From the NCBI RefSeq assembly GCF_013032005.1, contig NZ_WQBE01000004.1:62001-126000 (forward strand): a DNA stretch of 64,000 nucleotides, written 5' to 3'. Source of the DNA: Ruegeria atlantica (GTDB lineage Bacteria > Pseudomonadota > Alphaproteobacteria > Rhodobacterales > Rhodobacteraceae). This document shows positions 35,715 through 45,072 of the stretch, piece after piece; the stretch's first letter is position 1; every line of letters starts with the position of its first letter. The notes beneath the pieces are model-generated. The model did not search any database. It saw only the letters and a list, made by a program, of their open reading frames with translations, and had not been told where the DNA came from. The translations under genes were made by a program, and so were the position numbers.

Positions 35715-36395
35715 CTACGCCTGTGCGCCGTTGATCTCGTCCCAGGCGCGATTGATGTCGATCATCTTTTTCTCGGCCAGACGGATGGCTTCCTCGGGCA
35801 CGCCGCGGGCCATCATCGCGTCGGGATGGGTATCACGAACAAGTTGCCGCCAGATCTTGCGGATTTCAGGCAGCGGCATGTCGTGCGGCACTCCCAACAC
35901 GGTATAAGGGTCATTGGGTGCGTCAGGCACAAACCGCGCGCGCAAGGCCATGAACTGCGCGTCGGTCTGACCGAAAATGCGGCTGACCTGTTCCAGAAAT
36001 TCGTTCTCGTTTGGGTGATAGAACCCGTCGGCCATGGCGATGTGAAACAGCCCCTCCATCAGGTCGCACAGCGTGGTGCTGTCATCGGCAAACATGCGGG
36101 CAATCTTGCGGGCATAGTCCTGATAACCGGCAACGTCCGTCCGGGCCATGTCGAAAACACGTGCGGCACCGGCCTCATCATCGCGGGCAATCTGGAAGAC
36201 ATCGCGAAAGGCGGTGACCTCATCCCGCGTCACCTGCCCGTCAGCCTTTGCCATCTTCGCACCCAGCGCGATCACGGCAATTGCAAACGCAACCGAGCGT
36301 TCCGGCGGCGTGCGCAGTTTTTCAAATACGTCCGTAAGGCTTTCACCCTGGGCAAGCGCACTTAGCGCATCGGATATGCGGGTCCAGATCGACAT
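35715..36395 (-). CDS. DjlA-type co-chaperone (TerB domain plus J domain)
   Basis: A 226-aa protein. Residues 30-140 form a TerB-like helical domain (AIAVIALGAKMAKADGQVTRDEV, then LFHIAMADGFYHPNENEFLEQVSRIF), and residues 160-226 a J domain with the HPD loop (DTHPDAMMARG). E. coli DjlA has a similar order plus a membrane anchor, which is absent here. It would stimulate a DnaK. Confidence 0.87.
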   Translation of the reverse strand: MSIWTRISDALSALAQGESLTDVFEKLRTPPERSVAFAIAVIALGAKMAKADGQVTRDEVTAFRDVFQIARDDEAGAARVFDMARTDVAGYQDYARKIARMFADDSTTLCDLMEGLFHIAMADGFYHPNENEFLEQVSRIFGQTDAQFMALRARFVPDAPNDPYTVLGVPHDMPLPEIRKIWRQLVRDTHPDAMMARGVPEEAIRLAEKKMIDINRAWDEINGAQA

Positions 36396-36404
36396 GGGCG
36401 CACC

Positions 36405-36929
36405 CTAGCGTCCGAAATCGCGACTGTCAGGTACGACAGGTGGGTCAGAGGAAATAATTTTCTGCATCAGCACAAGATCCAACCGTTTGCCCCATTTGAA
36501 TCCAACCTCTGGCATGTGCCCCACTTGCTTAAACCCCAGCGCCGCGTGGAATGCGACCGCCCCAGGATTCGCCGAGGATATCCCGGACACCAGCACATGC
36601 ACACCTTCCACCCGGGCGGCGGTCTCAAGCGCCGCCATCAATGCCCTCCCAACCCCTTGCCCCCGCGCATCAGGGGCCAATTGGATCGTGAGCTCGCGGC
36701 ACTGCGTGTAACCTGGCCCGGAGCGGTATGGGCCGTAGGTGGCAAAACCCACAACTTGCTTGCCTTTTCCCGCAACCCAATAGCCGTCCCCACGAGAAAC
36801 GATATCCTTGGCGATGCTTTCGACGCTGCGCTCATCCGTGGTGAAGGTCACAAGCGTATCGCGGATGATCGTGTTGGTGATTTCCGCGATTGAGGCGGCG
36901 TCCGCGACCTTTGCGCGCCGTATTTTCAT
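36405..36929 (-). CDS. GNAT acetyltransferase, phosphinothricin-acetyltransferase-like
   Basis: A 174-aa GNAT. MKIRRAKVADAASIAEITN is typical of the PAT/YncA group, and the acetyl-CoA loop is DARGQGVGRALMAAL. VSGISSANPGAVAFHAALGFKQVG completes the fold. Substrates in this group include methionine sulfoximine and phosphinothricin. It starts within the stop of the VOC gene (4-bp overlap). Confidence 0.85.
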   Translation of the reverse strand: MKIRRAKVADAASIAEITNTIIRDTLVTFTTDERSVESIAKDIVSRGDGYWVAGKGKQVVGFATYGPYRSGPGYTQCRELTIQLAPDARGQGVGRALMAALETAARVEGVHVLVSGISSANPGAVAFHAALGFKQVGHMPEVGFKWGKRLDLVLMQKIISSDPPVVPDSRDFGR

Positions 36930-37528
36930 TCCAGCACGCGGGGGCCATGCGGGGTTTCGAACTCGGCCCGCAAGGCGGCCGGACCGGCATCGAACACCAC
37001 GGTTTCCAGATTACCCAGCAACCGCGCCAGATCCACAGCGTCAGGATGAAAAACCACCAAACGTCTCAGGCGGCATCCACTGCCTTGCAACATACGCGCC
37101 GGGTGTAGATCGCCGTGCCATTGAATGAGCGCAGGAAACAGATTGTCGAATGGCAGCCGCCCGTTGGGCGGGACCGCCATTTGCCACCTCAGCGCGCCTC
37201 GGGTCAGGTCAATTGGTTGGCCTACGCCATCTGGGAATATGGACAGTGCGGCCTGGATATCTGAGACCCGGCATATCCAGTTTGTTAAGCGCGGCTGGCC
37301 AGAAAATCGATCCAGATCGAACCACCGTGTGCGCTTTAGTTTTGGTGCCTGCGGATCAATCGCGATGGCCTCGAGATAAAGCTCATCCCGCAAACCCAGT
37401 AACCGGTTGTGCGTGCCGAAAGCATCATGTTTACCACCCGCCTGCAGTGGCACTCCCAATGCCTGTTCGATATGGGCCGAGGCTTCTTCCAATGTCTCGC
37501 CCGCAACGGCCAAATGATCCAGTAACAC
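36926..37528 (-). CDS. VOC-superfamily (glyoxalase-like) protein
   Basis: About 200 aa, matching the Glyoxalase-3-like VOC family: LLDHLAVAGETLEEASAHIEQALGVPLQAGGKHDAFGTHNRLLGL and PFDNLFPALIQWHGDLHPARML. Metal ligands are likely the first His and later Glu/His residues. The GTG at 37528 has GGAGG eight bases upstream and begins at the conserved region; the longer frame from 37579 would start inside a terminator. First gene of a minus-strand run through the EEP gene. Confidence 0.75.
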   Translation of the reverse strand: MLLDHLAVAGETLEEASAHIEQALGVPLQAGGKHDAFGTHNRLLGLRDELYLEAIAIDPQAPKLKRTRWFDLDRFSGQPRLTNWICRVSDIQAALSIFPDGVGQPIDLTRGALRWQMAVPPNGRLPFDNLFPALIQWHGDLHPARMLQGSGCRLRRLVVFHPDAVDLARLLGNLETVVFDAGPAALRAEFETPHGPRVLE

Positions 37529-37544
37529 GTGCGCTGCCTCCAAC

Positions 37545-37576
37545 AAAAAACGACCAGATCCTGATGGATCTGGTCG
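37545..37576 (-). terminator. Strong Rho-independent terminator after methylmalonyl-CoA mutase
   Basis: On the minus strand, CGACCAGATCC (from 37576) pairs perfectly with GGATCTGGTCG (to 37551) across a 4-nt loop, then six T. It ends the mutase transcript and lies just before the VOC gene start. Confidence 0.95.
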
Positions 37577-37635
37577 CATGTTTTCGCCAACGGCGGTGAA
37601 TCACAAGATTTTTCGGCGAAAAATCTTGGCGGGCC

Positions 37636-39762
37636 TCAGCCTTTTGCTTCTCGGATCAGACGCAGGATATCCTGCGCGGCCTCGGGGATATTGGTTCCCG
37701 GACCAAAGATCGCCTTCACGCCATGGTCATAAAGGAACTGATAATCCTGCTGCGGGATCACGCCGCCACAGATTACAATGATGTCCTCTGCCCCGGCTTT
37801 CTTGAGTTCCTCAACCAGTTGCGGCGCCAGTGTCTTGTGCCCCGCGGCCTGCGAGGAAATGCCAACCACATGCACATCGTTATCAACTGCGTCTTGCGCA
37901 GCTTCGGCAGGTGTTTGGAACAACGGGCCAACGTCCACGTCAAACCCAATATCGGCAAAGGCTGTGGCGATGACTTTGGCACCCCTGTCATGCCCGTCCT
38001 GCCCCATCTTGACCACCAGCAAACGGGGGCGACGGCCTTCGGCTTCGGCGAACTCCTCAATGGATTTCTGGATCGCAGCAAAGCCCTCATCACCTTCGTA
38101 AGCCGCGCCATAGACACCGGCCAAAGTCTTCACCTCGGCGCGGTGGCGGCCGAATTCTTTCTCCATTGCCATGCTGATCTCTCCTACGGATGCGCGGGCG
38201 CGGGCGGCCTCGACCGCAGCAGCCAGCAGGTTGCCACCCTCGCGGGCGGTCTTGGTCAGTGCGTCCAGCGCTTGTTGGCACGCAGCTTCGTCGCGGGTGG
38301 CGCGAATGCGTTCCAGACGTGCCACCTGAGCCTCACGCACGGCGACATTGTCGACGTCCAGGATGTCGATCGGATCTTCCTGTTCCTTGCGGTATTTGTT
38401 GACCCCGACGATAACCTCGTCACCCCGGTCGATCATCGCCTGACGACGGGCGGCGCTTTCTTCGATCCGCAGTTTCGGCATACCCGAGGCTACGGCCTTG
38501 GTCATACCGCCCATTTCCTCGACTTCTTCCATCAATGCCCAGGCCTTTTCGACCAGTTCATTGGTCAGGCTTTCGATGTAGTAGGACCCGGCAAGCGGAT
38601 CGACCACATCGGTCACGCCGGTTTCTTCCTGCAGTACCAACTGAGTATTCCGCGCGATACGTGCCGAGAAATCGGTGGGCAGCGCAATCGCCTCGTCCAG
38701 CGCGTTGGTATGCAGCGATTGGGTACCGCCCAGAACCGCACTCATCGCCTCATAGGCGGTGCGGATCACGTTGTTGTATGGGTCCTGCTCTTGAAGCGAC
38801 ACACCAGAAGTCTGGCAGTGGGTGCGCAGCATCTTCGACCGCTCGGATTTTGCTCCGAACTCGGTCATAACCCGGTGCCACAAGGTGCGTGCGGCACGCA
38901 GTTTGGCAATCTCCATGAAGAAGTTCATGCCTATGGCAAAGAAAAACGACAGGCGTCCAGCAAATTTGTCCACATCCATCCCGGCCTGCGTTGCGGCGCG
39001 TACGTATTCACGCCCGTCCGCCAAAGTATAGGCCAGCTCCTGCACCAAGTTCGCTCCGGCTTCCTGCATGTGATAGCCGGAGATCGAGATCGAATTGAAT
39101 TTGGGCATCTCATTCGACGTGAATTCAATAATATCCGAGATGATCTTCATCGAAGGATCGGGCGGATAAATATATGTGTTGCGCACCATGAACTCTTTCA
39201 GAATGTCGTTCTGAATGGTGCCCGACAGGACGGATTTGTCGTGCCCCTGCTCTTCGCCCGCCACGATAAAGCTGGCAAGGATGGGGATCACCGCACCGTT
39301 CATCGTCATCGAAACCGAGACCTTGTCCAACGGGATGCCATCGAACAGGATTTTCATATCTTCAACGCTGTCGATGGCCACACCAGCCTTGCCGACATCA
39401 CCAACCACGCGCGGGTGGTCACTGTCATAGCCCCGGTGCGTCGCCAGATCGAAAGCAACCGAGACGCCTTGTTGGCCCGCAGCCAGATTGCGGCGGTAAA
39501 AAGCGTTCGATTCCTCGGCCGTCGAGAACCCGGCGTACTGGCGAATTGTCCACGGCCGCCCCGCATACATCGTCGCCTTCACCCCGCGCGTAAACGGACC
39601 GAAACCGGGCAACGATCCCATATGCGGAAGATTGGCAGTGTCCTCCTGAGTATAGAGCGGTTTGACGTCGATGCCTTCCAACGTCTCTTTCGTCAGATCC
39701 TCCAACGGACGCCCGCGCAGCTCTTTTTCGGCTAGCGCGTGCCAGTCTTTCGTATCGGTCAT
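37636..39762 (-). CDS. mcm: Methylmalonyl-CoA mutase
   Basis: A 708-aa single-chain B12 enzyme that interconverts methylmalonyl-CoA and succinyl-CoA. The N-terminal barrel has [24 protein letters not shown] and [29 protein letters not shown]; the C-terminal B12 domain has the DxHxxG lower-ligand motif in [21 protein letters not shown]. Length equals the usual catalytic subunit of the homodimeric type. It completes propionyl-CoA assimilation with pccA/pccB nearby. AAGGATA precedes the ATG. Confidence 0.96.
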   Translation of the reverse strand: MTDTKDWHALAEKELRGRPLEDLTKETLEGIDVKPLYTQEDTANLPHMGSLPGFGPFTRGVKATMYAGRPWTIRQYAGFSTAEESNAFYRRNLAAGQQGVSVAFDLATHRGYDSDHPRVVGDVGKAGVAIDSVEDMKILFDGIPLDKVSVSMTMNGAVIPILASFIVAGEEQGHDKSVLSGTIQNDILKEFMVRNTYIYPPDPSMKIISDIIEFTSNEMPKFNSISISGYHMQEAGANLVQELAYTLADGREYVRAATQAGMDVDKFAGRLSFFFAIGMNFFMEIAKLRAARTLWHRVMTEFGAKSERSKMLRTHCQTSGVSLQEQDPYNNVIRTAYEAMSAVLGGTQSLHTNALDEAIALPTDFSARIARNTQLVLQEETGVTDVVDPLAGSYYIESLTNELVEKAWALMEEVEEMGGMTKAVASGMPKLRIEESAARRQAMIDRGDEVIVGVNKYRKEQEDPIDILDVDNVAVREAQVARLERIRATRDEAACQQALDALTKTAREGGNLLAAAVEAARARASVGEISMAMEKEFGRHRAEVKTLAGVYGAAYEGDEGFAAIQKSIEEFAEAEGRRPRLLVVKMGQDGHDRGAKVIATAFADIGFDVDVGPLFQTPAEAAQDAVDNDVHVVGISSQAAGHKTLAPQLVEELKKAGAEDIIVICGGVIPQQDYQFLYDHGVKAIFGPGTNIPEAAQDILRLIREAKG

Positions 39763-39930
39763 AGCGATATCCTTTTTTTAATTCGGGTCGCGCTGGGGCC
39801 TGGCCTGCGCGTTGTGGTGTTCGGACGGGTTGGTTCAGACAGCGCTTTACGCAAAATTTTGAACCTTTGATGCAATTCGCCGGTCGCATTCACCGACGCA
39901 GGGGCTATATTCAATTCAACAGGAGGCCCC

Positions 39931-40377
39931 ATGATACGAACGCTTGCCCTTGTTTTCTCGGCACTATTCCCGTTGGCCGCCTTGGCTGCCGACGGGTCCG
40001 CACCGGTGGAAGACGAATTTGTTCGCCCTACTGGTGACAGCGATCTCAGTGAGTTTCTTTGGGTCAAACGGCCCATCGTCGTTTTTGCCGACACACCAGC
40101 CGACCCGCGGTTCCAGCAACAGATCGATATGCTGATCGAAGGCGAGGCAGCGATGCGCGACCGTGATGTGGTCGTGCTGACCGACACCGACCCTTCGGCG
40201 CGGTCTCCGATCCGGTCGCAGTTGCGGCCTCGCGGGTTCCAAATGGTATTCGTCGACAAGGACGGCGTGGTCAAACTGCGCAAACCGTCCCCATGGAGCG
40301 TGCGTGAAATCGGCCGGTCCATCGACAAAACCCCCCTGCGCGAACGCGAGATTCGCGAGCGGCGCCAGGGCGGCTGA
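39931..40377 (+). CDS. DUF4174 exported protein
   Basis: A 148-aa protein: signal peptide (MIRTLALVFSALFPLAALA), then a DUF4174 domain (LSEFLWVKRPIVVFADTPADPRFQQQIDML and FQMVFVDKDGVVKLRKPSPWSVREI). The fold looks thioredoxin-like but without a CxxC; its role is unknown. It is divergent from mcm across 168 bp and convergent with pccA. Confidence 0.83.
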   Translation: MIRTLALVFSALFPLAALAADGSAPVEDEFVRPTGDSDLSEFLWVKRPIVVFADTPADPRFQQQIDMLIEGEAAMRDRDVVVLTDTDPSARSPIRSQLRPRGFQMVFVDKDGVVKLRKPSPWSVREIGRSIDKTPLREREIRERRQGG

Positions 40378-40400
40378 ACGCATTCGCCACGCCCAAAGCA

Positions 40401-40419
40401 CCCGGCGCAAAACGCCGGG
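40401..40419. terminator. Stem-loop between the DUF4174 gene and pccA
   Basis: CCCGGCG (40401-40407) pairs with CGCCGGG (40413-40419) over a 5-nt loop (CAAAA). It lies between two convergent stops and lacks a T-run, so its terminator role is only suggested. Confidence 0.4.
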
Positions 40420-40453
40420 ACCATTTGGATATATGACGATAGCGCGGACATGA

Positions 40454-42499
40454 TCACTCGAACTCGATGATCACGTCGTCCACGGCTAGACTGTCGCCCG
40501 GGCCTGCGTTGATCTTGGCGACCACGCCTTTCTTCTCGGCGCGCAGGATATTTTCCATCTTCATCGCCTCGACCGTACAAAGCGCCTGACCTTCCTGAAC
40601 TTCTTGACCGATTTCGACGTCGATCTTCACGATCAGTCCGGGCATCGGGCACAGCAGCATTTTTGAGGTATCAGGTGGCAACTTCTCAGGCATCAGCTTG
40701 GCCAGTTCCGCCTGACGCGGTGTACGGACATGAACTTTCAGGTCAGCACCTCGATTGCGAATACGGAAGCCGCCAGAGATTTTGCCGACCTTCAGAACAA
40801 GCGGAGCGCCGTCTACATCTAGCAACGCAAGCTGATCGCCCGGTGTCCAATCTGATGCAACACGCATCACCGCACCGTCAGTGAACGTAACCGTTGACCC
40901 GTCATGATCCGCCTCGATGGCAAGTTCGAAATCCTGACCTTGCAGGGTGACGGTCCAATCGGTTCCGACCTTACGCTCGTGATTATCCATGCGGCCCGAA
41001 ACACGGGTGCGGCGAATCTCAGCAACACGATGCATCGCCGCGCATGAGGCCGCGATGCGACGCAAGTCGGTCTCGGGCAAGGTTACACCTTCAAACCCGT
41101 CGGGATATTCTTCGGCGATGAAGGCCGTTGTCATATCGCCGCTGACGAATTTCGGGTGATCCATCACAGCGGACAGGAACGGCAGGTTGTGACCGATGCC
41201 TTCGACCTCGAAACTATCCAGCGCTACACGCATCGCCTCAATCGCGGCTTCACGGGTCGGGGCCCAGGTACACAGCTTGGCGATCATGGGGTCGTAATAC
41301 ATGCTGATCTCGCCGCCCTCATAGACGCCGGTATCGTTACGCACGGCGGCCTCACCATTGGGCGCGTCACCCTGCCACTTGCCGTTGACCAACATCGGAC
41401 CAGCAGCGGTTTCCTGCGGCGGGCGATAGCGGGTCAAACGGCCAATCGACGGCAGGAAGTTGCGATACGGGTCTTCAGCATACAGACGGTTTTCGATGGC
41501 CCAGCCGGTCAGGGTCACGTCGTCCTGCGTGATGGACAGAGGCTCACCCGCAGCAACGCGGATCATCTGTTCGACCAGGTCGACGCCGGTGATCAACTCG
41601 GTCACTGGGTGTTCCACCTGCAGGCGTGTGTTCATTTCAAGGAAGTAGAAGTTCTTGTCGCCATCCACGATGAATTCCACCGTACCCGCGCTGGCGTAGT
41701 TCACAGCCTTGGCCAGAGCGACAGCTTGTTCGCCCATCGCCTTGCGGGTTTCGGGGTCAAGGAAGGGCGACGGGGCTTCTTCCACGACTTTCTGGTTCCG
41801 GCGCTGGATCGAACATTCACGCTCGCCCAGATAAATCCCGTTGCCGTGGCTATCGCACAGCACCTGAATTTCGATATGGCGCGGCTGGGTCACGAATTTC
41901 TCGATGAAAATCCGGTCATCGCCAAACGAATTCGCGGCCTCGTTCTTGGAGGACTGGAACCCTTCGCGCGCTTCTTCGTCGCTCCACGCGATCCGCATGC
42001 CTTTACCACCGCCACCGGCGCTGGCCTTGATCATGACCGGATAACCGATTTCGTTCGAAATCTTCACCGCCTCATCGGCGTCTTCGATCAGGCCCATATA
42101 ACCGGGAACAGTCGAAACACCCGCATCCTGCGCGATTTTCTTCGAGGTGATCTTGTCACCCATGCTTTCAATCGCACCAACCGGGGGACCCACAAAAGCC
42201 ACGCCTTCGGCATCCAATGCCTCGGCGAATTTGGCGTTTTCAGACAGAAAACCGTAACCCGGATGCACCGCCTGCGCCCCGCTCTGGCGGATGGCATCCA
42301 TCACCTTGTCGATCACAATATAGGACTGGTTCGCGGGCGGCGGGCCGATGTGTACGGCCTCATCCGCCATCGATACATGCAACGCTTGTCTGTCCGCGTC
42401 CGAGTATATGGCAACTGTGCCGATACCCATCTTGCGTGCAGTCTTGATGACCCGGCAGGCGATCTCACCCCGGTTGGCGATCAGGATCTTGTTGAACAT
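40454..42499 (-). CDS. pccA: Propionyl-CoA carboxylase alpha subunit (biotin carboxylase plus BCCP)
   Basis: A 681-aa subunit: biotin carboxylase (NKILIANRGEIACRVIKTARKMG, ATP loop SAGGGGKGMRIAW, the ERDCSVQRRN-like ECSIQRRNQKVVEEAP), a BT-like linker, and the biotinyl domain with EAMKMEN near the C-terminus. It carboxylates biotin for PccB. The position between mcm and pccB supports propionyl-CoA rather than methylcrotonyl-CoA as substrate. AAGGACG precedes the ATG. Confidence 0.93.
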   Translation of the reverse strand: MFNKILIANRGEIACRVIKTARKMGIGTVAIYSDADRQALHVSMADEAVHIGPPPANQSYIVIDKVMDAIRQSGAQAVHPGYGFLSENAKFAEALDAEGVAFVGPPVGAIESMGDKITSKKIAQDAGVSTVPGYMGLIEDADEAVKISNEIGYPVMIKASAGGGGKGMRIAWSDEEAREGFQSSKNEAANSFGDDRIFIEKFVTQPRHIEIQVLCDSHGNGIYLGERECSIQRRNQKVVEEAPSPFLDPETRKAMGEQAVALAKAVNYASAGTVEFIVDGDKNFYFLEMNTRLQVEHPVTELITGVDLVEQMIRVAAGEPLSITQDDVTLTGWAIENRLYAEDPYRNFLPSIGRLTRYRPPQETAAGPMLVNGKWQGDAPNGEAAVRNDTGVYEGGEISMYYDPMIAKLCTWAPTREAAIEAMRVALDSFEVEGIGHNLPFLSAVMDHPKFVSGDMTTAFIAEEYPDGFEGVTLPETDLRRIAASCAAMHRVAEIRRTRVSGRMDNHERKVGTDWTVTLQGQDFELAIEADHDGSTVTFTDGAVMRVASDWTPGDQLALLDVDGAPLVLKVGKISGGFRIRNRGADLKVHVRTPRQAELAKLMPEKLPPDTSKMLLCPMPGLIVKIDVEIGQEVQEGQALCTVEAMKMENILRAEKKGVVAKINAGPGDSLAVDDVIIEFE

Positions 42500-42613
42500 G
42501 GAACGTCCTTTGTCTTGATGTTCTGGAAACGCAAAACGCCGCCGCAGGGCGTAAACCCTGCGACGGCGTGATGCGCAATGGCAACCGGAGCGGCGGGCGC
42601 CCCGAATTCTTGG

Positions 42614-42817
42614 TTAGTAACAGTTCTTCTGTGTTTTGCAGTACAGCACGTTGCCCGCAGCCCCGACTGCTGCGCCGACAAACGGATCCGCTCCGATGAC
42701 CGCCGAACCCAGTGCCCCTGCGCCGCCGCCAAGCAACGCCTGTTCACCGAATGAGTCGCCGCAGGCAGCAAGGCCCGCGCAGGTCGCAACGGCCAGGAAG
42801 AATTTTGAGATTCGCAT
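42614..42817 (-). CDS. 67-aa lipoprotein with glycine-rich segment
   Basis: A short lipoprotein: signal with lipobox LAAC (MRISKFFLAVATCAGLAAC), then a Gly/Ala-rich stretch (ALLGGGAGALGSAVIGADPFVGAAVGAAG) like glycine-zipper lipoproteins, and a C-terminal pair of cysteines. It is likely anchored in a membrane; function unknown. ATG 42817 follows AAGGGGCAG. It is upstream of pccA on the same strand (114 bp), and its 5' region is full of stem-loops. Confidence 0.75.
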   Translation of the reverse strand: MRISKFFLAVATCAGLAACGDSFGEQALLGGGAGALGSAVIGADPFVGAAVGAAGNVLYCKTQKNCY

Positions 42818-42867
42818 GTGTTCTGCCCCTTTAGATTTCTTGATGCATTGGGGCGCAGATGCCGGAA

Positions 42868-42898
42868 CCAAGCGCTGTTATTCAATAACAAGCGCTGG
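42868..42898. repeat. Imperfect hairpin upstream of the small lipoprotein
   Basis: AGCGCT-GTTAT (42871-42881) pairs with ATAAC-(A)-AGCGCT (42885-42896) over a 3-nt loop, extended by CC/GG. About 13 pairs with single bulges. It would lie in the 5' leader of the lipoprotein gene. Confidence 0.55.
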
Positions 42899-42952
42899 AA
42901 ATGGGTGTTTTGCGCAGATTTATGCCGCATTAAGCCTGCATTGTGCGCAAAG

Positions 42953-42996
42953 AAAAACGCGGGCAGGATTTTGTGGGTTTCACAAACCTGCCCGCG
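42953..42996 (-). terminator. Terminator-like stem on the minus strand with no gene in front of it
   Basis: CGCGGGCAGG (42958-42967) pairs with CCTGCCCGCG (42987-42996); the inside also pairs (TTTGTG/CACAAA). On the minus strand it is followed by five T. No minus-strand gene lies upstream within 1.7 kb other than shadows of the porin, so it may end a small RNA or act as an attenuator for the lipoprotein. Confidence 0.6.
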
Positions 42997-43314
42997 GAAG
43001 GAAGGGGTACGGAATAGTAGGTGCTTGTGCGGCGCAGGCAAAGTAGAGCCGCACGGCCCGATCACATTGCACGGCACAAATGAGGCCGCAAACAAAGTAT
43101 TGTTTCCACCCAAATTTCCGGCCAGAATTCGCCCATAAGGCGAATTCCCGCGCAAAATCGTGCCGACACCGGGTCGTCCCGACTGGAAAACGCCATCCTC
43201 TGAATCAGTCACACTTCCGTTACAATTCGCGCTTCCGAGGCAGTTTTCTGCATGTGCAACATCACGTCTCAGTTCGCTGTTCCCATTTGAAAAAGTCTTT
43301 GCGAACGTATGGTT

Positions 43315-43326
43315 AACAGATCTGTT
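43315..43326. promoter_or_regulatory. Perfect 12-bp palindrome upstream of the porin
   Basis: AACAGATCTGTT reads the same on both strands and lies about 140 bp before the porin start. It has the size of an operator for a dimeric regulator; which one is unknown. Confidence 0.35.
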
Positions 43327-43467
43327 CACTTTGCTGTGAAAAATATCGACTCTTTGCACAATTTTGCTTGAGGAAAACGGCGCTTTCTTTGCCGTTCTCG
43401 TGATTTCCCCCACTGACGTTTGCGTGAAACTTTGCGTGGGCACACTCGCACACAAGGAATCAACTGC

Positions 43468-44631
43468 ATGATTACAAATAGAAAAAAGGCACTCTTGCTT
43501 GCTGCCTCTGCGCTTAGCGTCACGGGCACGCTCGCGCTCGCTCAAGATGCCGGAACCCAGGCTGAACTGGATGCGCTGCGCGCCCGCGTCGAGGCGCTGG
43601 AGACCGCAAATACCGGCTCTGGGGGCGGAGACGGAGACCTGAGGATCGGAAACACCACCTTGGATCTCTATGGCTACGTCAAGGCCGACTTTTTCTACGA
43701 TACGGATTTTGAACTTGGCGATTTGGCCGATACGTCGCGGATTGGTGAGCCCCAATTTGCCACGGATGGAACCTTTGGCGCCACGGTTCGCCAATCTCGG
43801 GTCGGATTGCGCACGACGACGCCAAGTGCGTTGGGCGATATCGGTGGTCAACTGGAACTGGATCTTTTCTCCGGCGGTACGGACGGTCCGGCCGAATTGC
43901 GTCTGAGACACGCCAACATCACAATCGGTGACCACTGGTTGATCGGTCAGTACTGGACCAACTTCCAGCCGCTGGATACCTACCCGACCTCTGTGGAATT
44001 CAACGGCCCCGTTGGTATCCCCTTCGCGCGTGTCCCTCAGGTGCGCTTTACGAATAAGATTGGCGGCAACGCAACCTTTGCCCTGTCGGTTGAAGAAAAT
44101 GTCGGCGCTTCGAATTCCGACGATCCGGTTCTGACGGCGTCGGCGGAATACAATGACGGGAAATACATCGCCCGAGCCTCGGCCTTGTACGGCAGGGCAC
44201 AATCCGGTGATGTCGAAGTTGATCAAACCGGCTTTACTCTGTCGGCTGGTATCCGTCCCTGGGAAGGTGGTCTGTTTCAGGTCAACTACGTCGACGGCGA
44301 AGCGCTTGGCCCCTATCTGATCGGCTTCGGGGACGCCATCGTCAGTGGAGAGGCCAACGACGTTGACGGCTTTACCGTCGAATTCCGGCAGCAAATTAGC
44401 GAAAAGTGGAATGTCGGCATTGCCTATGGCGAAGAAGATTACGACCTGCCCACCTCGACCGGAACTCTGGCTTTTACCGAGCTTGAGACAATCCACGTCA
44501 ATGCCTTCTACAAGGCAACCGACGACCTGACGTTCAGCGCCGAATATTTCTTTGGCGAACGCAACGACGCGTCTACAGGCCGGACATTTGACTCGGACCG
44601 AGTTCAATTCGCGGCCCAGCTGAATTTCTAG
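43468..44631 (+). CDS. DcaP-like outer-membrane porin
   Basis: A 387-aa porin: signal peptide (MITNRKKALLLAASALSVTG...LALA), a short coiled coil (QAELDALRARVEALETAN), then DLYGYVKADFFYDTDFELGD, which resembles DcaP trimeric porins, and a beta-strand pattern ending in a C-terminal aromatic (VQFAAQLNF). DcaP of Acinetobacter admits dicarboxylates; here the position among propionate genes could suit uptake of short acids, but this is inference. AAGGAA precedes the ATG. A terminator follows. Confidence 0.8.
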   Translation: MITNRKKALLLAASALSVTGTLALAQDAGTQAELDALRARVEALETANTGSGGGDGDLRIGNTTLDLYGYVKADFFYDTDFELGDLADTSRIGEPQFATDGTFGATVRQSRVGLRTTTPSALGDIGGQLELDLFSGGTDGPAELRLRHANITIGDHWLIGQYWTNFQPLDTYPTSVEFNGPVGIPFARVPQVRFTNKIGGNATFALSVEENVGASNSDDPVLTASAEYNDGKYIARASALYGRAQSGDVEVDQTGFTLSAGIRPWEGGLFQVNYVDGEALGPYLIGFGDAIVSGEANDVDGFTVEFRQQISEKWNVGIAYGEEDYDLPTSTGTLAFTELETIHVNAFYKATDDLTFSAEYFFGERNDASTGRTFDSDRVQFAAQLNF

Positions 44632-44644
44632 GCACACAAATCCA

Positions 44645-44672
44645 CCCTGCCCGATCCTGGGCAGGGTTTTTT
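44645..44672 (+). terminator. Rho-independent terminator after the porin
   Basis: CCCTGCCC (44645-44652) pairs with GGGCAGGG (44659-44666) over a 6-nt loop, followed by six T. It is 13 bp after the porin stop. Confidence 0.95.
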
Positions 44673-44718
44673 CCGAAGTTTCCCCCGAATGGATATGCGC
44701 GACAGCGGGTTGCACGGA

Positions 44719-45072
44719 TCAGCGTATCCCGTCGAAGATATCGGGGAACGACATGCGCGCCGCGTCCAAATCAATCACCAGCAGCGCATCATAGCTGGCC
44801 GGATCGAACGGATCTTCGGCCGCGATCACCTCACGCTCGAACAACCAACTTAGGCGACCGGCGTCCAGGTTGCCACGCTCGAACGGCTGGTCTCCGAAAT
44901 TCTGCCACAGCGCTTCCATAAACGCCGCATCCGCACGGCGATCGGCGGGTTTGCGGTCACGGAACCGCTCGCGCCGGGCAATCGGGGTTACGCCCTTGGG
45001 ATTGGCGCGGCGAATGGTGAACTGAAAATCAGTTCCGGCCAGACGTCCGGGGAATCCGCGGTGCTTTAGCAT
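44719..45072 (-). CDS. 117-aa hypothetical protein, last gene of the pccB run
   Basis: A basic N-terminus (MLKHRGFPGRLAGTDFQFTIRR and FRDRKPADRRADAAFMEALW) is followed by an acidic half (LFEREVIAAEDPFDPASYDALLVIDLD). No signal peptide or membrane helix; the family is not recognised. GAGGTG lies before its ATG, which overlaps the end of the 45-aa ORF by 7 bp, so it is translationally coupled to it and to pccB upstream. Confidence 0.65.
   Translation of the reverse strand: MLKHRGFPGRLAGTDFQFTIRRANPKGVTPIARRERFRDRKPADRRADAAFMEALWQNFGDQPFERGNLDAGRLSWLFEREVIAAEDPFDPASYDALLVIDLDAARMSFPDIFDGIR

Larger units (their letters stand above)
42818..43467. other. 650-bp intergenic region rich in inverted repeats
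   Basis: From left to right: a hairpin (42868-42898), an 8-bp inverted repeat TTTGCGCA/TGCGCAAA (42909-42916, 42944-42951), a terminator-like stem on the minus strand (42953-42996), a stem GTGCGGC/GCCGCAC (about 43025-43055), the palindrome AACAGATCTGTT (43315-43326) and a stem AACGGC/GCCGTT (43376-43396) in the probable porin leader. I see no protein gene with a convincing start here. Confidence 0.6.

Noticed and set aside
36926-37528. VOC protein as methylmalonyl-CoA epimerase
   Set aside because: Although next to the mutase and of the same fold, it is about 200 aa, matches the Glyoxalase-3-like group rather than the ~135-aa epimerases, and is separated by a strong terminator.
37723-39735. 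670-codon plus-strand frame opposite methylmalonyl-CoA mutase
   Set aside because: Antisense shadow of a clearly conserved gene; no domain, no RBS.
39759-40652. 297-codon minus-strand frame, Arg/Ser rich
   Set aside because: Overlaps the DUF4174 gene and the end of pccA; low-complexity composition typical of a wrong frame.
41156-42571. 471-codon plus-strand frame opposite pccA
   Set aside because: Antisense shadow; no family resemblance.
42481-44715. 744-codon minus-strand open frame across the porin, the gap and the lipoprotein
   Set aside because: It is the antisense of the porin for half its length, has no known domain and its composition is that of a shadow frame; the porin and the lipoprotein in other frames have signals and RBS.
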